A DNA stretch of 16,221 bases from assembly GCA_040507895.1 (NCBI GenBank), contig JBEVNX010000033.1:1-16221 (forward strand), read 5' to 3'. The notes beneath the pieces are model-generated. The model was given only the letters and a program-made list of their open reading frames with translations, did not search any database and was not told the DNA's origin. Shown here one piece after another: positions 7,246 through 13,780 of this stretch. Each line of letters starts with the position of its first letter. Position 1 is the first letter of the stretch. This stretch comes from JBEVNX01 sp040507895 (GTDB lineage: Bacteria > Desulfobacterota > Binatia > JACPRU01). A program made the position numbers and the translations under genes.

Positions 7246-8582
7246 CGGTAGCTGCGGTCGCGGGCGACCTCGGCGAAGACCTCGTCGAGGATGCCGAGCC
7301 CCCGGTCCATCTCTTCCCGCGTGATCGTCAGGGGCGGGTTGATGCGCACGCGCGGCATGTAGCCCATGAGCAGCAGCCCGCGGCGCAGGCATTCGAGGAA
7401 GATGCGCTCCGTCACCGGCCGGGCGAGCGGCTCCTTCGTCTTGCGGTCCTTGACGAGGTCGAGGCCGACGAGCAGACCGACTCCGCGCACGTCGCCTAGG
7501 AACTCGTACTTCTCCTGCATGCCACGCAGGCGCTGCTTCATCTCCTCACCGATCGCGGCCGAGCGCTCGACGAGCTTCTCGTCCAGCACGGTCTCGAGCG
7601 TGGCGAGTGCGGCGGTCGCGGCGAGCGGATTGCCTCCGTAGCTCGACGAAGCGCCCGAGGGCTTCGCCCATGGCTCCGCGCGCGAGATCTCGGGCGTGGA
7701 GATGACCGCGGTCACCGGGTACCCGCTCGCCATGCCTTTGCCGGTCGTCATGACGTCTGGAATCGCGCCGCTGTGCTCGACGCCGAACATCTTTCCGGTG
7801 CGAGCGAACCCGGTGATCATCTCGTCGGCGATCAGCAGCGCGCCGACCTCGTGCGCGATGTCGCGAATCGCCGGGAGGAATTCGGGCGGCGGAATCACGT
7901 TCCCCGCCGTGCCCTGCATGGGCTCGACGAGCACGGCGGCGACGGCGTTGGAGGTGGCGTTCTTGATGGTCTTGCGCGCGAAATCCGCGCAGGCGACGCC
8001 GCAGCTCGGATACTCGAGACCGATCGGGCAGCGGTAGCAATCGGCATACGGCGTCAGAAAACGCCCGCCGGGAAGCGGACCCCAGCCGTGCTTGCCCTCG
8101 TCGCCCATGAGGCCCATCACCCCCGTGGTCTTGCCGTGAAAGCCGCCCCAGAACCCGACGATCTCGTACTTTTGGGTGTACGACTTGGCGAGGCGGATGG
8201 CCGCTTCGACCGCCTCGGCGCCGCTCGAGTAGAGCTGCGCGCGGTCGAGATGACCGGGCGTCACCTCTGCCAGCTTCTTGAGAAACGCCAGGCGGTTCTC
8301 CGTCGTGAAGCTGCCGACCGAGATCTTGCGGATCTGGGCTTCCATGCGGGCGACCCAGTGGGGATGCGAATGGCCGAGGCTCGCCACCGCCACACCGGCG
8401 AAGAAGTCCACGTAGCGATTGCCGTCGGCGTCCTCCACCGTCGCCCCACGGCCCGAGGTTAGCGTCAACTCCGACATCAGCGCGATGCGCTGCAGGCCGG
8501 GCGCGATGTGGCGCTGCTCTTCGGCGAAGATGCGCCGCGATTCAGGTCCGGGAACGGACGGCGTGCTCTTCTTGGATTCCAT
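7242..8582 (-). CDS. Class III PLP-dependent aminotransferase
   Basis: This 446-residue fold-type I, class III aminotransferase is of the GABA/ornithine/acetylornithine type. The substrate-loop start DADGNRYVDFFAG is at residues 51-63, SSGAEAVEAAIRLAK at 119-133, the PLP-ring aspartate in IADEMITGFARTG at 251-263 (D253), and the PLP lysine K282 in TTGKGMASGYP. A cysteine group, CYRCP at 182-186 plus C194 and C198, recalls the CxxC that carries a [2Fe-2S] cluster in mammalian GABA aminotransferase. Start at ATG 8582 gives the usual N-terminus, although it overlaps the ATP-grasp gene by 41 bases and has no clear ribosome binding site. It ends in a GTGA overlap with the dehydrogenase. It probably aminates a keto product of that neighbour, but class III enzymes also act on omega-amino acids, so the substrate is uncertain. 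Confidence 0.93.
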   Translation of the reverse strand: MESKKSTPSVPGPESRRIFAEEQRHIAPGLQRIALMSELTLTSGRGATVEDADGNRYVDFFAGVAVASLGHSHPHWVARMEAQIRKISVGSFTTENRLAFLKKLAEVTPGHLDRAQLYSSGAEAVEAAIRLAKSYTQKYEIVGFWGGFHGKTTGVMGLMGDEGKHGWGPLPGGRFLTPYADCYRCPIGLEYPSCGVACADFARKTIKNATSNAVAAVLVEPMQGTAGNVIPPPEFLPAIRDIAHEVGALLIADEMITGFARTGKMFGVEHSGAIPDVMTTGKGMASGYPVTAVISTPEISRAEPWAKPSGASSSYGGNPLAATAALATLETVLDEKLVERSAAIGEEMKQRLRGMQEKYEFLGDVRGVGLLVGLDLVKDRKTKEPLARPVTERIFLECLRRGLLLMGYMPRVRINPPLTITREEMDRGLGILDEVFAEVARDRSYR

Positions 8583-9360
8583 GAGCGTCGGGTTTCTGCA
8601 GGAGCTCGAGTAGTCGGCGCCCGATCGCGGCGCCTGCTTCGTCGCGGCAGCGGGAGAAGCTCGGCCAATCATTGAAATCGATCAGCGAGAGGGATCCGTC
8701 GGCGCAAGCGACGCCGTCGCCGCCGTAGACCTCGAGACCGAGCGCGCCGGCCGCGCCGCGCGCGAGCGCGCGAGCGGCGTCCTCACGGCCGGGGGGCAAA
8801 CCGAAGGCGCGAAAGAACTCGCCTGCGACTCCGTAGAATTTGTACACCACGCCCTCGACGTGCCGCTGCACGATCGCGCTCGCGACCTCTCTTCGCCGGA
8901 GATCAGCGGAGGCCGTCGCCCATTCCTCCTCCGAGAAGACGCGCCGGACGTCGCCGGCCTCCATCGCATGCACGTCCCCGCGTTTCAACCAGGGTCCGGT
9001 GGCGAGGTCCGCGGGCGGCTCGCCGCCGGCCAGCGACCACCCGGGCTGCGCCACCGCCGCTTGGTCGAGGCGCACGACGAGGCTCGCGCGATAGCACGCG
9101 CGGATGGCCGAGGGGTGGTTCACGACGATCGTCCGCTCGGCCGCCTCGTCGAGCCACGCAAGCGCCGCAGGGCTCTGGCACATTGCGAACACGATCGCCG
9201 GAGGTCGATCGAGGCTCGGCAAGCTCTCGGGATGCGCCATACGAACCGTCAGGCCGCAGCGCCGGAGCTCGGCGGCGGCGGCATCGACGATCGCGCGATC
9301 GTCGGCGACCTTGCCGGGGGAGAATCGCTCCTCGCGGTAGATTCCCAGAGCCTCAGGCAT
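8542..9360 (-). CDS. ATP-grasp domain protein, RimK/ITPK-like
   Basis: This 272-residue protein has ATP-grasp features. A short N-terminal domain includes AIVFAMCQSP (55-64) and NHPSAIRACYRASLVVRL (81-98), the latter like the segment ahead of the ATP-binding part in inositol-phosphate kinases of the ITPK type. PWLKRGD (123-129) supplies the ATP lysine K126, QRHVEGVVYKFYGV (165-178) the hinge and second strand, and the metal site is D215 plus D228 and N230 in LIDFNDWPSF. ATP-grasp enzymes either ligate a carboxylate to an amine or thiol or, in the ITPK group, phosphorylate a polyol phosphate. The ATG at 9360 overlaps the nucleotidyltransferase stop by eight bases (ATGCCTGA). Ligase versus kinase cannot be decided here; the surrounding genes make a polyol kinase attractive. 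Confidence 0.8.
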   Translation of the reverse strand: MPEALGIYREERFSPGKVADDRAIVDAAAAELRRCGLTVRMAHPESLPSLDRPPAIVFAMCQSPAALAWLDEAAERTIVVNHPSAIRACYRASLVVRLDQAAVAQPGWSLAGGEPPADLATGPWLKRGDVHAMEAGDVRRVFSEEEWATASADLRRREVASAIVQRHVEGVVYKFYGVAGEFFRAFGLPPGREDAARALARGAAGALGLEVYGGDGVACADGSLSLIDFNDWPSFSRCRDEAGAAIGRRLLELLQKPDAHGIQEEHAVRSRT

Positions 9361-10051
9361 GCGTCTCGAGAAACCTCTCCGCGGCTGCGATGTCTTGGGG
9401 TCGATCGACGTCGATCGAATCACCGGCGCGGTGGCCGAAGAGGCGCTCGCCGCGCTCGACGAGCATCGCCAGAAACTCGCGCAGCCGGCCGAGTCCGCGC
9501 CGGCGCGCTTCGCCGACGTGGTCATAGACGCTCGGGTGGAAGAAGTAGGCCCCGCTCGTCACCCAGCCGCTGCCGGATGCCGCCGGCCCGAGGGCCAGGA
9601 TCTCGCCCTGCGCGCCGAGCCGTACCCAAAGCGGGTTCTCGTCATCGACGAGCGACGAGACCGCGAGCGTGCCACAGGGGCCCGCCGCCAGCCCGGCGCT
9701 CGCAAGAGCGGGAAGCGTCCCTCTGGCCATGACGGCGTCCACCGTGGTGAGCAGGAACGGCGCCCCCTGCAAGAATGGCTCGAGCGTGAAGAAGCTCTCC
9801 ATCGAGCTCGGCGTGGTCTTCACGGTGAGCGCGACGGGAACCGCCCAGCGACGCCGTCGCACGTAGCTCTCGACCTCGGGGTACTCGGCGTTGACGATCA
9901 GCGCGATCTCCTCGGCCCCGGCATCCGCGGCCGCCTCGGCCGCGCGCTCGAGAAGCGTCTTGCCACCGACCACGAGCAGCGGCTTCGGGGTGAAGACGCC
10001 GGCGCTTCGGAAGCGCTGCCCCAGCCCAGCGGCGATGATGCCCGCCTTCAA
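9353..10051 (-). CDS. Sugar/polyol-phosphate nucleotidyltransferase
   Basis: This 232-residue NTP transferase starts directly with the nucleotide-binding motif: KAGIIAAGLGQRF (residues 2-14), then FTPKPLLVVGGKTLLERA (20-37) with K23. D105 in LLTTVDAVM fits the first metal-binding aspartate, and SIDVDRPQDIAAAERFL (212-228) the second (D214/D216), as in sugar-phosphate and choline/inositol-phosphate cytidylyltransferases. The start is TTG at 10051: it overlaps the HAD stop as TTGA and has GGAG eight bases upstream, and no ATG or GTG occurs before the motif. It should make an NDP- (probably CDP- or UDP-) alcohol or sugar, a natural donor for the CDP-alcohol phosphotransferase encoded four genes downstream, whose own N-terminal nucleotidyltransferase-like domain looks inactive. 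The nucleotide and the alcohol cannot be read from sequence. Confidence 0.88.
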   Translation of the reverse strand: MKAGIIAAGLGQRFRSAGVFTPKPLLVVGGKTLLERAAEAAADAGAEEIALIVNAEYPEVESYVRRRRWAVPVALTVKTTPSSMESFFTLEPFLQGAPFLLTTVDAVMARGTLPALASAGLAAGPCGTLAVSSLVDDENPLWVRLGAQGEILALGPAASGSGWVTSGAYFFHPSVYDHVGEARRRGLGRLREFLAMLVERGERLFGHRAGDSIDVDRPQDIAAAERFLETHA

Positions 10052-10737
10052 CCGACAAGCTCCAGGTCGCGCACCGGATCGATCTCCGCCAGACGCGAGA
10101 CGACGCGGTCCGCGATTCCGGGCTCGGGCGGCTCGGCGTCGCCGCGGCGAAGCCAGATCGCCCGCATGCCGGTGCTGTGAGAAGCGCGCACGTCGCGCTC
10201 GAAGCTGTCTCCGACCATGACGACTTCGCGCGGAGGCAGCGCGAGGCGCTCGGCCGCCAGGCGATAGATCGCGGGATCGGGCTTCTCGACGCCGACTCGC
10301 GCGGATTCGACGACCGTGTCGAGCAGCGCCGCCAGCCCGGCCTCCTCGAGCAGCACCTCGAGGTTGCCGTAGAAGTTCGAGACCACGCCTAGGCGCGCCC
10401 GTCCACGCAGGCGTGAGAGCAGCTCGCGGGAACGCTCCCACCCGTCCGCCGTCATGGCGCAAAACCCCTCGGTGACTTCGTCGGCGAAGCGGCGAGCGTC
10501 CGGCCCGAGCACCTCCATCTGCAGCTCGACGTGCCGCTCGACGAGGGGCCGCAACCCGTAGCTCGCGAGCTTCGCTTCCTCGGCGATCGCGTGGTCGGCG
10601 GCGTAGAAAGCCTGCTTGATCTCGGCGTCGGCCAACTCGCAGCCCGCTCGACGGTACAGCCGCAGCATGCGGTCGAACCAGTGCCAGCCTTCGCCGTCGA
10701 GCGTGCCTCCGTAGTCGAACAGGACGGCGCGAGCCAC
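10048..10737 (-). CDS. HAD superfamily hydrolase
   Basis: This 229-residue haloacid-dehalogenase-fold protein has a helical cap (about residues 17-95). Motif I is FDYGGTLD (7-14) with nucleophile D8, motif II VVSN (118-121) with S120, motif III VEKPDPAIY (150-158) with K152, and motif IV VGDSFERDV (175-183) with D177 and D182. The usual second aspartate of motif I (D+2) is replaced by G10. This removes the typical general acid, although some HAD phosphatases such as YihX also lack it. The start is GTG at 10737. It is the first gene of the eight-gene minus-strand run and overlaps the nucleotidyltransferase start. A phosphatase removing phosphate from a polyol or sugar phosphate intermediate is the likely role, inferred from context only. 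Confidence 0.9.
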   Translation of the reverse strand: MARAVLFDYGGTLDGEGWHWFDRMLRLYRRAGCELADAEIKQAFYAADHAIAEEAKLASYGLRPLVERHVELQMEVLGPDARRFADEVTEGFCAMTADGWERSRELLSRLRGRARLGVVSNFYGNLEVLLEEAGLAALLDTVVESARVGVEKPDPAIYRLAAERLALPPREVVMVGDSFERDVRASHSTGMRAIWLRRGDAEPPEPGIADRVVSRLAEIDPVRDLELVG

Positions 10738-10761
10738 ACTAACGTCCCGAGGCGGAGTCGC

Positions 10762-10780
10762 GTGTTCCGATTCTGAACAC
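10762..10780. promoter_or_regulatory. Palindrome GTGTTC-N7-GAACAC ahead of the HAD-led operon
   Basis: A perfect 6-bp inverted repeat with a 7-base spacer lies in the 42-base gap between the DUF4412-like gene stop and the HAD start, centred about 34 bases upstream of the GTG at 10737. It could be an operator or a weak hairpin attenuating read-through from the upstream gene. There is no T-run on the minus strand after it, which argues against a standard intrinsic terminator. Confidence 0.35.
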
Positions 10781-11631
10781 TACAGTTCGCTGCCCGCCGG
10801 ACCGTTCATCCCCGAGAACATGACCTCGGAGAGCGGGGCTTTGCGAAAGCCCGCGGGAGGCTTGAACTCGCCGTCGGCAATGTCCCGCTTTTCGACTTTG
10901 GTGATCTCCGACTTGGTGACGGCCTTGCCGCCGACGTGCGCCACTGTCTTCAGCGGCCAGCCCTGCGGATAGAGCTTCTGGTAGATCTTGCCCTCGTCGA
11001 TGCCCTTCGGACGCGACGGATCCGGGTCGCTCGACGTGGCGCACGCCGACACCCGGCTCATCAGCTCCGAAGCCCGGTCGAGCGCGAACTCCTTGGCGAG
11101 CGCGGGGTCGGTGGTCAGCCAGTCTTCCTCGTAGAGGGCGCCGTCGACGAGCACGGTGTACTTGCGAGTCGGCTGCCCGGCGATCGTGGCCGTCTCCTCG
11201 GTGCGCTCGACCTTCACCACCCCGGGGCCCGCCTTGCGCTCCTCGGTTTTGCGGTTCGTCTCGAGCTGCTTGCGAAGCGCCTCGACCTTGGCGCGGTTCT
11301 CGGGAGACAGCTGCGAGAGCTGAGACTCCATGGCGTCGTGCATCGCCTTGCCGATCGCCGCGGTGGTCTCTCGAATCGTGGTGCAGAGCTCGTCGATGGA
11401 GCCTTCCCAGTAGACCCCTCTGTCGGGATTCGACATCCATGCGCGCGCCGAGCCGAGGTCGAAGACCGATTGCGGGCCGCCACCCTCACCCGACAGCTCC
11501 TTGACCCGCCCCTTGGACACGAGCGTCTGGTCGCCGTCCTTGTCCGTGAGTTGGTACCCCGCGGCCGCAGGGCCTGCGAGGAACGAGATCAAGGCGGCGC
11601 TCAGCAGCGTGCGAAACGACCGACGGCTCAT
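10780..11631 (-). CDS. Exported DUF4412-like protein of unknown function
   Basis: This 283-residue protein has an N-terminal export signal: SRRSF at residues 2-6, a hydrophobic stretch, and AGPAAA ending at about residue 24. The twin arginine followed by x-F makes a Tat signal possible, though Sec is not excluded. The mature part resembles DUF4412-type periplasmic proteins: a beta-rich start (YQLTDKDGDQTLVSKGRVKE), a tryptophan-containing segment NPDRGVYWEG (68-77), a charged helix around 98-133, a strand pair ATIAGQPTRKYTVLVDG, and the C-terminal pattern 'KVEKRDIADGEFKPPAGFRKAPL', the common ending of that family, at about 246-268. The ATG at 11631 has GGAG eight bases upstream. No function is known for the family and none is proposed. 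It lies between parB and the HAD-led operon on the same strand, so it may share transcripts with either. Confidence 0.82.
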   Translation of the reverse strand: MSRRSFRTLLSAALISFLAGPAAAGYQLTDKDGDQTLVSKGRVKELSGEGGGPQSVFDLGSARAWMSNPDRGVYWEGSIDELCTTIRETTAAIGKAMHDAMESQLSQLSPENRAKVEALRKQLETNRKTEERKAGPGVVKVERTEETATIAGQPTRKYTVLVDGALYEEDWLTTDPALAKEFALDRASELMSRVSACATSSDPDPSRPKGIDEGKIYQKLYPQGWPLKTVAHVGGKAVTKSEITKVEKRDIADGEFKPPAGFRKAPLSEVMFSGMNGPAGSEL

Positions 11632-11658
11632 CTACAGCTCTCCAGCGCGAGAATTAGC

Positions 11659-11701
11659 GGCTCGGGTCGAGCCTCGCAACCGCCCACGGGCCCAGTCGTG
11701 G
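11659..11701 (-). terminator. Two small GC hairpins after parB
   Basis: In the 76-base gap after the ParB-family gene, the strand can fold into CCACG/CGTGG with an 8-base loop (11684-11701) and GGCTCG/CGAGCC with a 3-base loop (11659-11673). Neither is followed by a clear T-run, so this may be a weak terminator or attenuator before the DUF4412-like gene. Short GC stems arise easily in DNA of this composition. Confidence 0.25.
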
Positions 11702-11707
11702 CACGGC

Positions 11708-12541
11708 CTATTCAGGTCCCCCGCTTTCGTCGGCGGCGAGGAAGCGCTCGATCCTCTTGCGCAGTCTCCGCAGCGTTCTCTCGAGCCGCGAGCGGGGCCC
11801 GGCATCGATCTGCTCGGGCAAAACGGCGAGCCTGCGGCCGAGGCGGCGCGCCGCGTTGATCGCCAAGCGGATCTCGGGCGCGGGATCGGTCCGGGGCGAC
11901 AGCTCCTCGCGAAAAGTCTTCACTGACAGCCGCTCGAGCTTGGCGCGCTTCCAGAGCGCGAGCATCGCAAGCTCGTCCTTCTGGCGAGCGACGCTGATGA
12001 GGATGTCGCGCGAGACGCTCGGGTCGGAGTTGTATTCGTCCTGGATCGCCTTCGGGAGGCGTGTGAGCGCGAGCGTGTTGCTGACGTGCGGGCGGCTCTT
12101 GTGGAGGAGGTCGGCGACCTCGGCGTGTGTGTAGCCCTGCGCGTCGATGAGCGCCGCGATGCCGAGGGCCTCCTCGAGCGGCGTCAGATCCTCGCGCTGC
12201 AGGTTCTCGATCATGGCGATCTCGAGCGGATGGTCGTCGCGCACGAGCGCGGGGATCGCATCGAGACCGGCGATTCGCGCCGCGCGATATCGCCGCTCGC
12301 CGGCCAGCAGCAGGTACTGCGCGTCGCCTTCCCGCTTGACGATCACGGGCTGCAGCAGGCCCCGCTGGCGAATCGACTCGGCGAGCTCAGCGAGGCTCTG
12401 CTCGTCGAAGTGCCGCCGCGGCTGATCGGGGTTCGGACGGATGCGCTCGAGCGGCAGCGCGGTGATCAGCGTGCGCCGGCCGTGCGCGATGGATCCGGCG
12501 GCGATCAAACGGACCGGAGCCTCGCCTGCCTCGATCGTCAT
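11708..12541 (-). CDS. ParB/RepB/Spo0J family DNA-binding protein (no ParA adjacent)
   Basis: This 277-residue ParB-type protein has the N-terminal CTP-binding ParB/Srx domain: RIRPNPDQPRRHFDE (33-47), GLLQPVIVKR (61-70), GERRYRAARIAGL (81-93, the CTP-site arginine motif) and ENLQREDLTPLEEA (112-125). A helix-turn-helix follows at about 137-158 (YTHAEVADLLHKSRPHVSNTL), which would bind a parS-like site. The C-terminal part is basic and arginine-rich (ARRLGRRL, RTLRRLRKRIERF) and could dimerise or contact DNA. The ATG at 12541 follows AGGAGG at a short spacing of three bases. Chromosomal parB normally sits beside parA and gid genes; none is here, so this may be a secondary ParB-family regulator, or the chromosomal ParB in a rearranged setting. 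No parS palindrome was recognised in the window. Confidence 0.9.
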   Translation of the reverse strand: MTIEAGEAPVRLIAAGSIAHGRRTLITALPLERIRPNPDQPRRHFDEQSLAELAESIRQRGLLQPVIVKREGDAQYLLLAGERRYRAARIAGLDAIPALVRDDHPLEIAMIENLQREDLTPLEEALGIAALIDAQGYTHAEVADLLHKSRPHVSNTLALTRLPKAIQDEYNSDPSVSRDILISVARQKDELAMLALWKRAKLERLSVKTFREELSPRTDPAPEIRLAINAARRLGRRLAVLPEQIDAGPRSRLERTLRRLRKRIERFLAADESGGPE

Positions 12542-12568
12542 CGTCCTCCTGTATCCCCGCGCGGAGGC

Positions 12569-12598
12569 ATCTTAAAACGGCGCCAACGCCGACCACAA
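12569..12598 (-). promoter_or_regulatory. Possible promoter for parB
   Basis: On the minus strand TTGTGG and TAAGAT are separated by 18 bases (3/6 and 4/6 matches to the sigma-70 boxes), about 30 bases upstream of the parB start. The spacer contains the inverted repeat CGGCG-N4-CGCCG (12578-12591), which could be an operator. Weak matches of this kind are common by chance. Confidence 0.22.
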
Positions 12599-12719
12599 AC
12601 ACTTTCCGGAGCTGGCTGAAAGCGTGTAAAAGGCCTTACGGACTCGCCGAACGACCTTGTCTTCGCCGACAGCGCCCGCTACCTGTGAAATGGGGGATAT
12701 GGGGCGGAGGATGCAGCGG

Positions 12720-13745
12720 ATGAAGCGAAAGATCGCCGTCGTCATCGCGGCCGGGATCCTCGTCACGGCCGCATCGGTCTCGGCCTGGGAAGAGAGCGAT
12801 TTTCCGCCGCGCCCCGTCGCCGCTTACGGCTTCACGCTCGGCGGACCCGAGCCGAGCACCGTGATCGGCGAGCCGCGGAGCTATACCTTCGCGAGGGGCG
12901 ACACGCTCCACGACGTCGCCCGGCACCTCGGGCTCGGCATCAACGAGGTCACCGGAGCGCTTCCGGAGGTCGACGTCTGGCTTCCCCCAGAGGGAGAGAC
13001 CATGGCGTTCCCGACCTGGTGGGTTCTGCCGGATAGCGCTTACGAAGGCGTGGTCGTGAATATCCCGGAGATGCGCCTCTATTACTTTTCACCCCACAAG
13101 AAGGGGGCGTTGCGCACTGCGATCACGTACCCGGTCGGCCTCGGCCGCGACGAGTGGCGCACCCCCACCGGGAAATTCAAGGTCACCGAGAAGACCGTGA
13201 ATCCGAAGTGGGTGGTTCCGGAGAGCATCCGTGAAGAGCACATCCGCGAACGCGGCGACCCGCGTCGCATGATCCCCGGCGGCGCCCCGGATAACCCGCT
13301 GGGTCGCTACCGCATCCGACTCTCCCTGCCGCTCTACGGCATCCACGGCACGAACATACCGTGGGGCGTCGGCATGGAGGTGAGCCACGGGTGTATCCGG
13401 CTCTATCCGGAAGACATCGAGCGGCTGTTCACGGTCGTCCCGGTCGGCGTTGCGGGGGAGATCGTCTACGAGCCCGTCAAGATCGGCACGCGCGACGGCG
13501 ACGTGTTCGTCGAGGTCCATCCAGACATCTACGAGACCGGGTTCGACTACCTGGCGGCGGCCAGGGAGCAGCTCCACGCAAAGGGCTGGGAGAGCGCCGT
13601 CAATATGGGCCTGCTCCTCGACGCGCTCACTGAGAAGAGCGGCACACCGTCGCGCATTTCGGTGGGACAGCCGCTGCGCCGGCGTGTCGAGTCACCGGCA
13701 ACCGAGGCGGAGCGACAGCCTGCCCGGGTCTCGCCACGCTCTTGA
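12720..13745 (+). CDS. Periplasmic L,D-transpeptidase (YkuD) with LysM domain
   Basis: This 341-residue protein has a signal peptide (MKRKIAVVIAAGILVTAASVSA, cleavage about residue 22), a LysM-like peptidoglycan-binding region (RSYTFARGDTLHDVARHLGL around 53-72, then WLPPEG), and a YkuD catalytic domain at about 110-250. The active site is GIHGT with H209 and VSHGCIRLYPEDI (221-233) with nucleophile C225. It would cross-link peptidoglycan stems or attach a protein to them in the periplasm. The ATG at 12720 was chosen because GGAGG lies nine bases upstream and the signal peptide starts there; in-frame ATGs at 12690, 12699 and 12711 and a TTG at 12657 are alternatives. The arginine-rich C-terminal tail after residue about 305 is poorly conserved-looking. 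The stop lies just before the asd gene. Confidence 0.93.
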   Translation: MKRKIAVVIAAGILVTAASVSAWEESDFPPRPVAAYGFTLGGPEPSTVIGEPRSYTFARGDTLHDVARHLGLGINEVTGALPEVDVWLPPEGETMAFPTWWVLPDSAYEGVVVNIPEMRLYYFSPHKKGALRTAITYPVGLGRDEWRTPTGKFKVTEKTVNPKWVVPESIREEHIRERGDPRRMIPGGAPDNPLGRYRIRLSLPLYGIHGTNIPWGVGMEVSHGCIRLYPEDIERLFTVVPVGVAGEIVYEPVKIGTRDGDVFVEVHPDIYETGFDYLAAAREQLHAKGWESAVNMGLLLDALTEKSGTPSRISVGQPLRRRVESPATEAERQPARVSPRS

Positions 13746-13780
13746 GAGATCGCCTCGCCCGCTCTAGAGTGAAGGGCTTC

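Noticed and set aside
4228..8462. Several long plus-strand open frames at 4228-4959, 5366-6214, 6340-7251 and 7773-8462
   Set aside because: All lie opposite genes with clear catalytic motifs and translate into Arg/Ala/Glu/Asp-rich sequence without recognisable domains.
13742..13780. TTG start of asd at 13742 overlapping the transpeptidase stop
   Set aside because: It would add a basic 13-residue leader not expected before the Rossmann strand; the GTG at 13781 has AAGGG upstream and a normal N-terminus. Not fully excluded.
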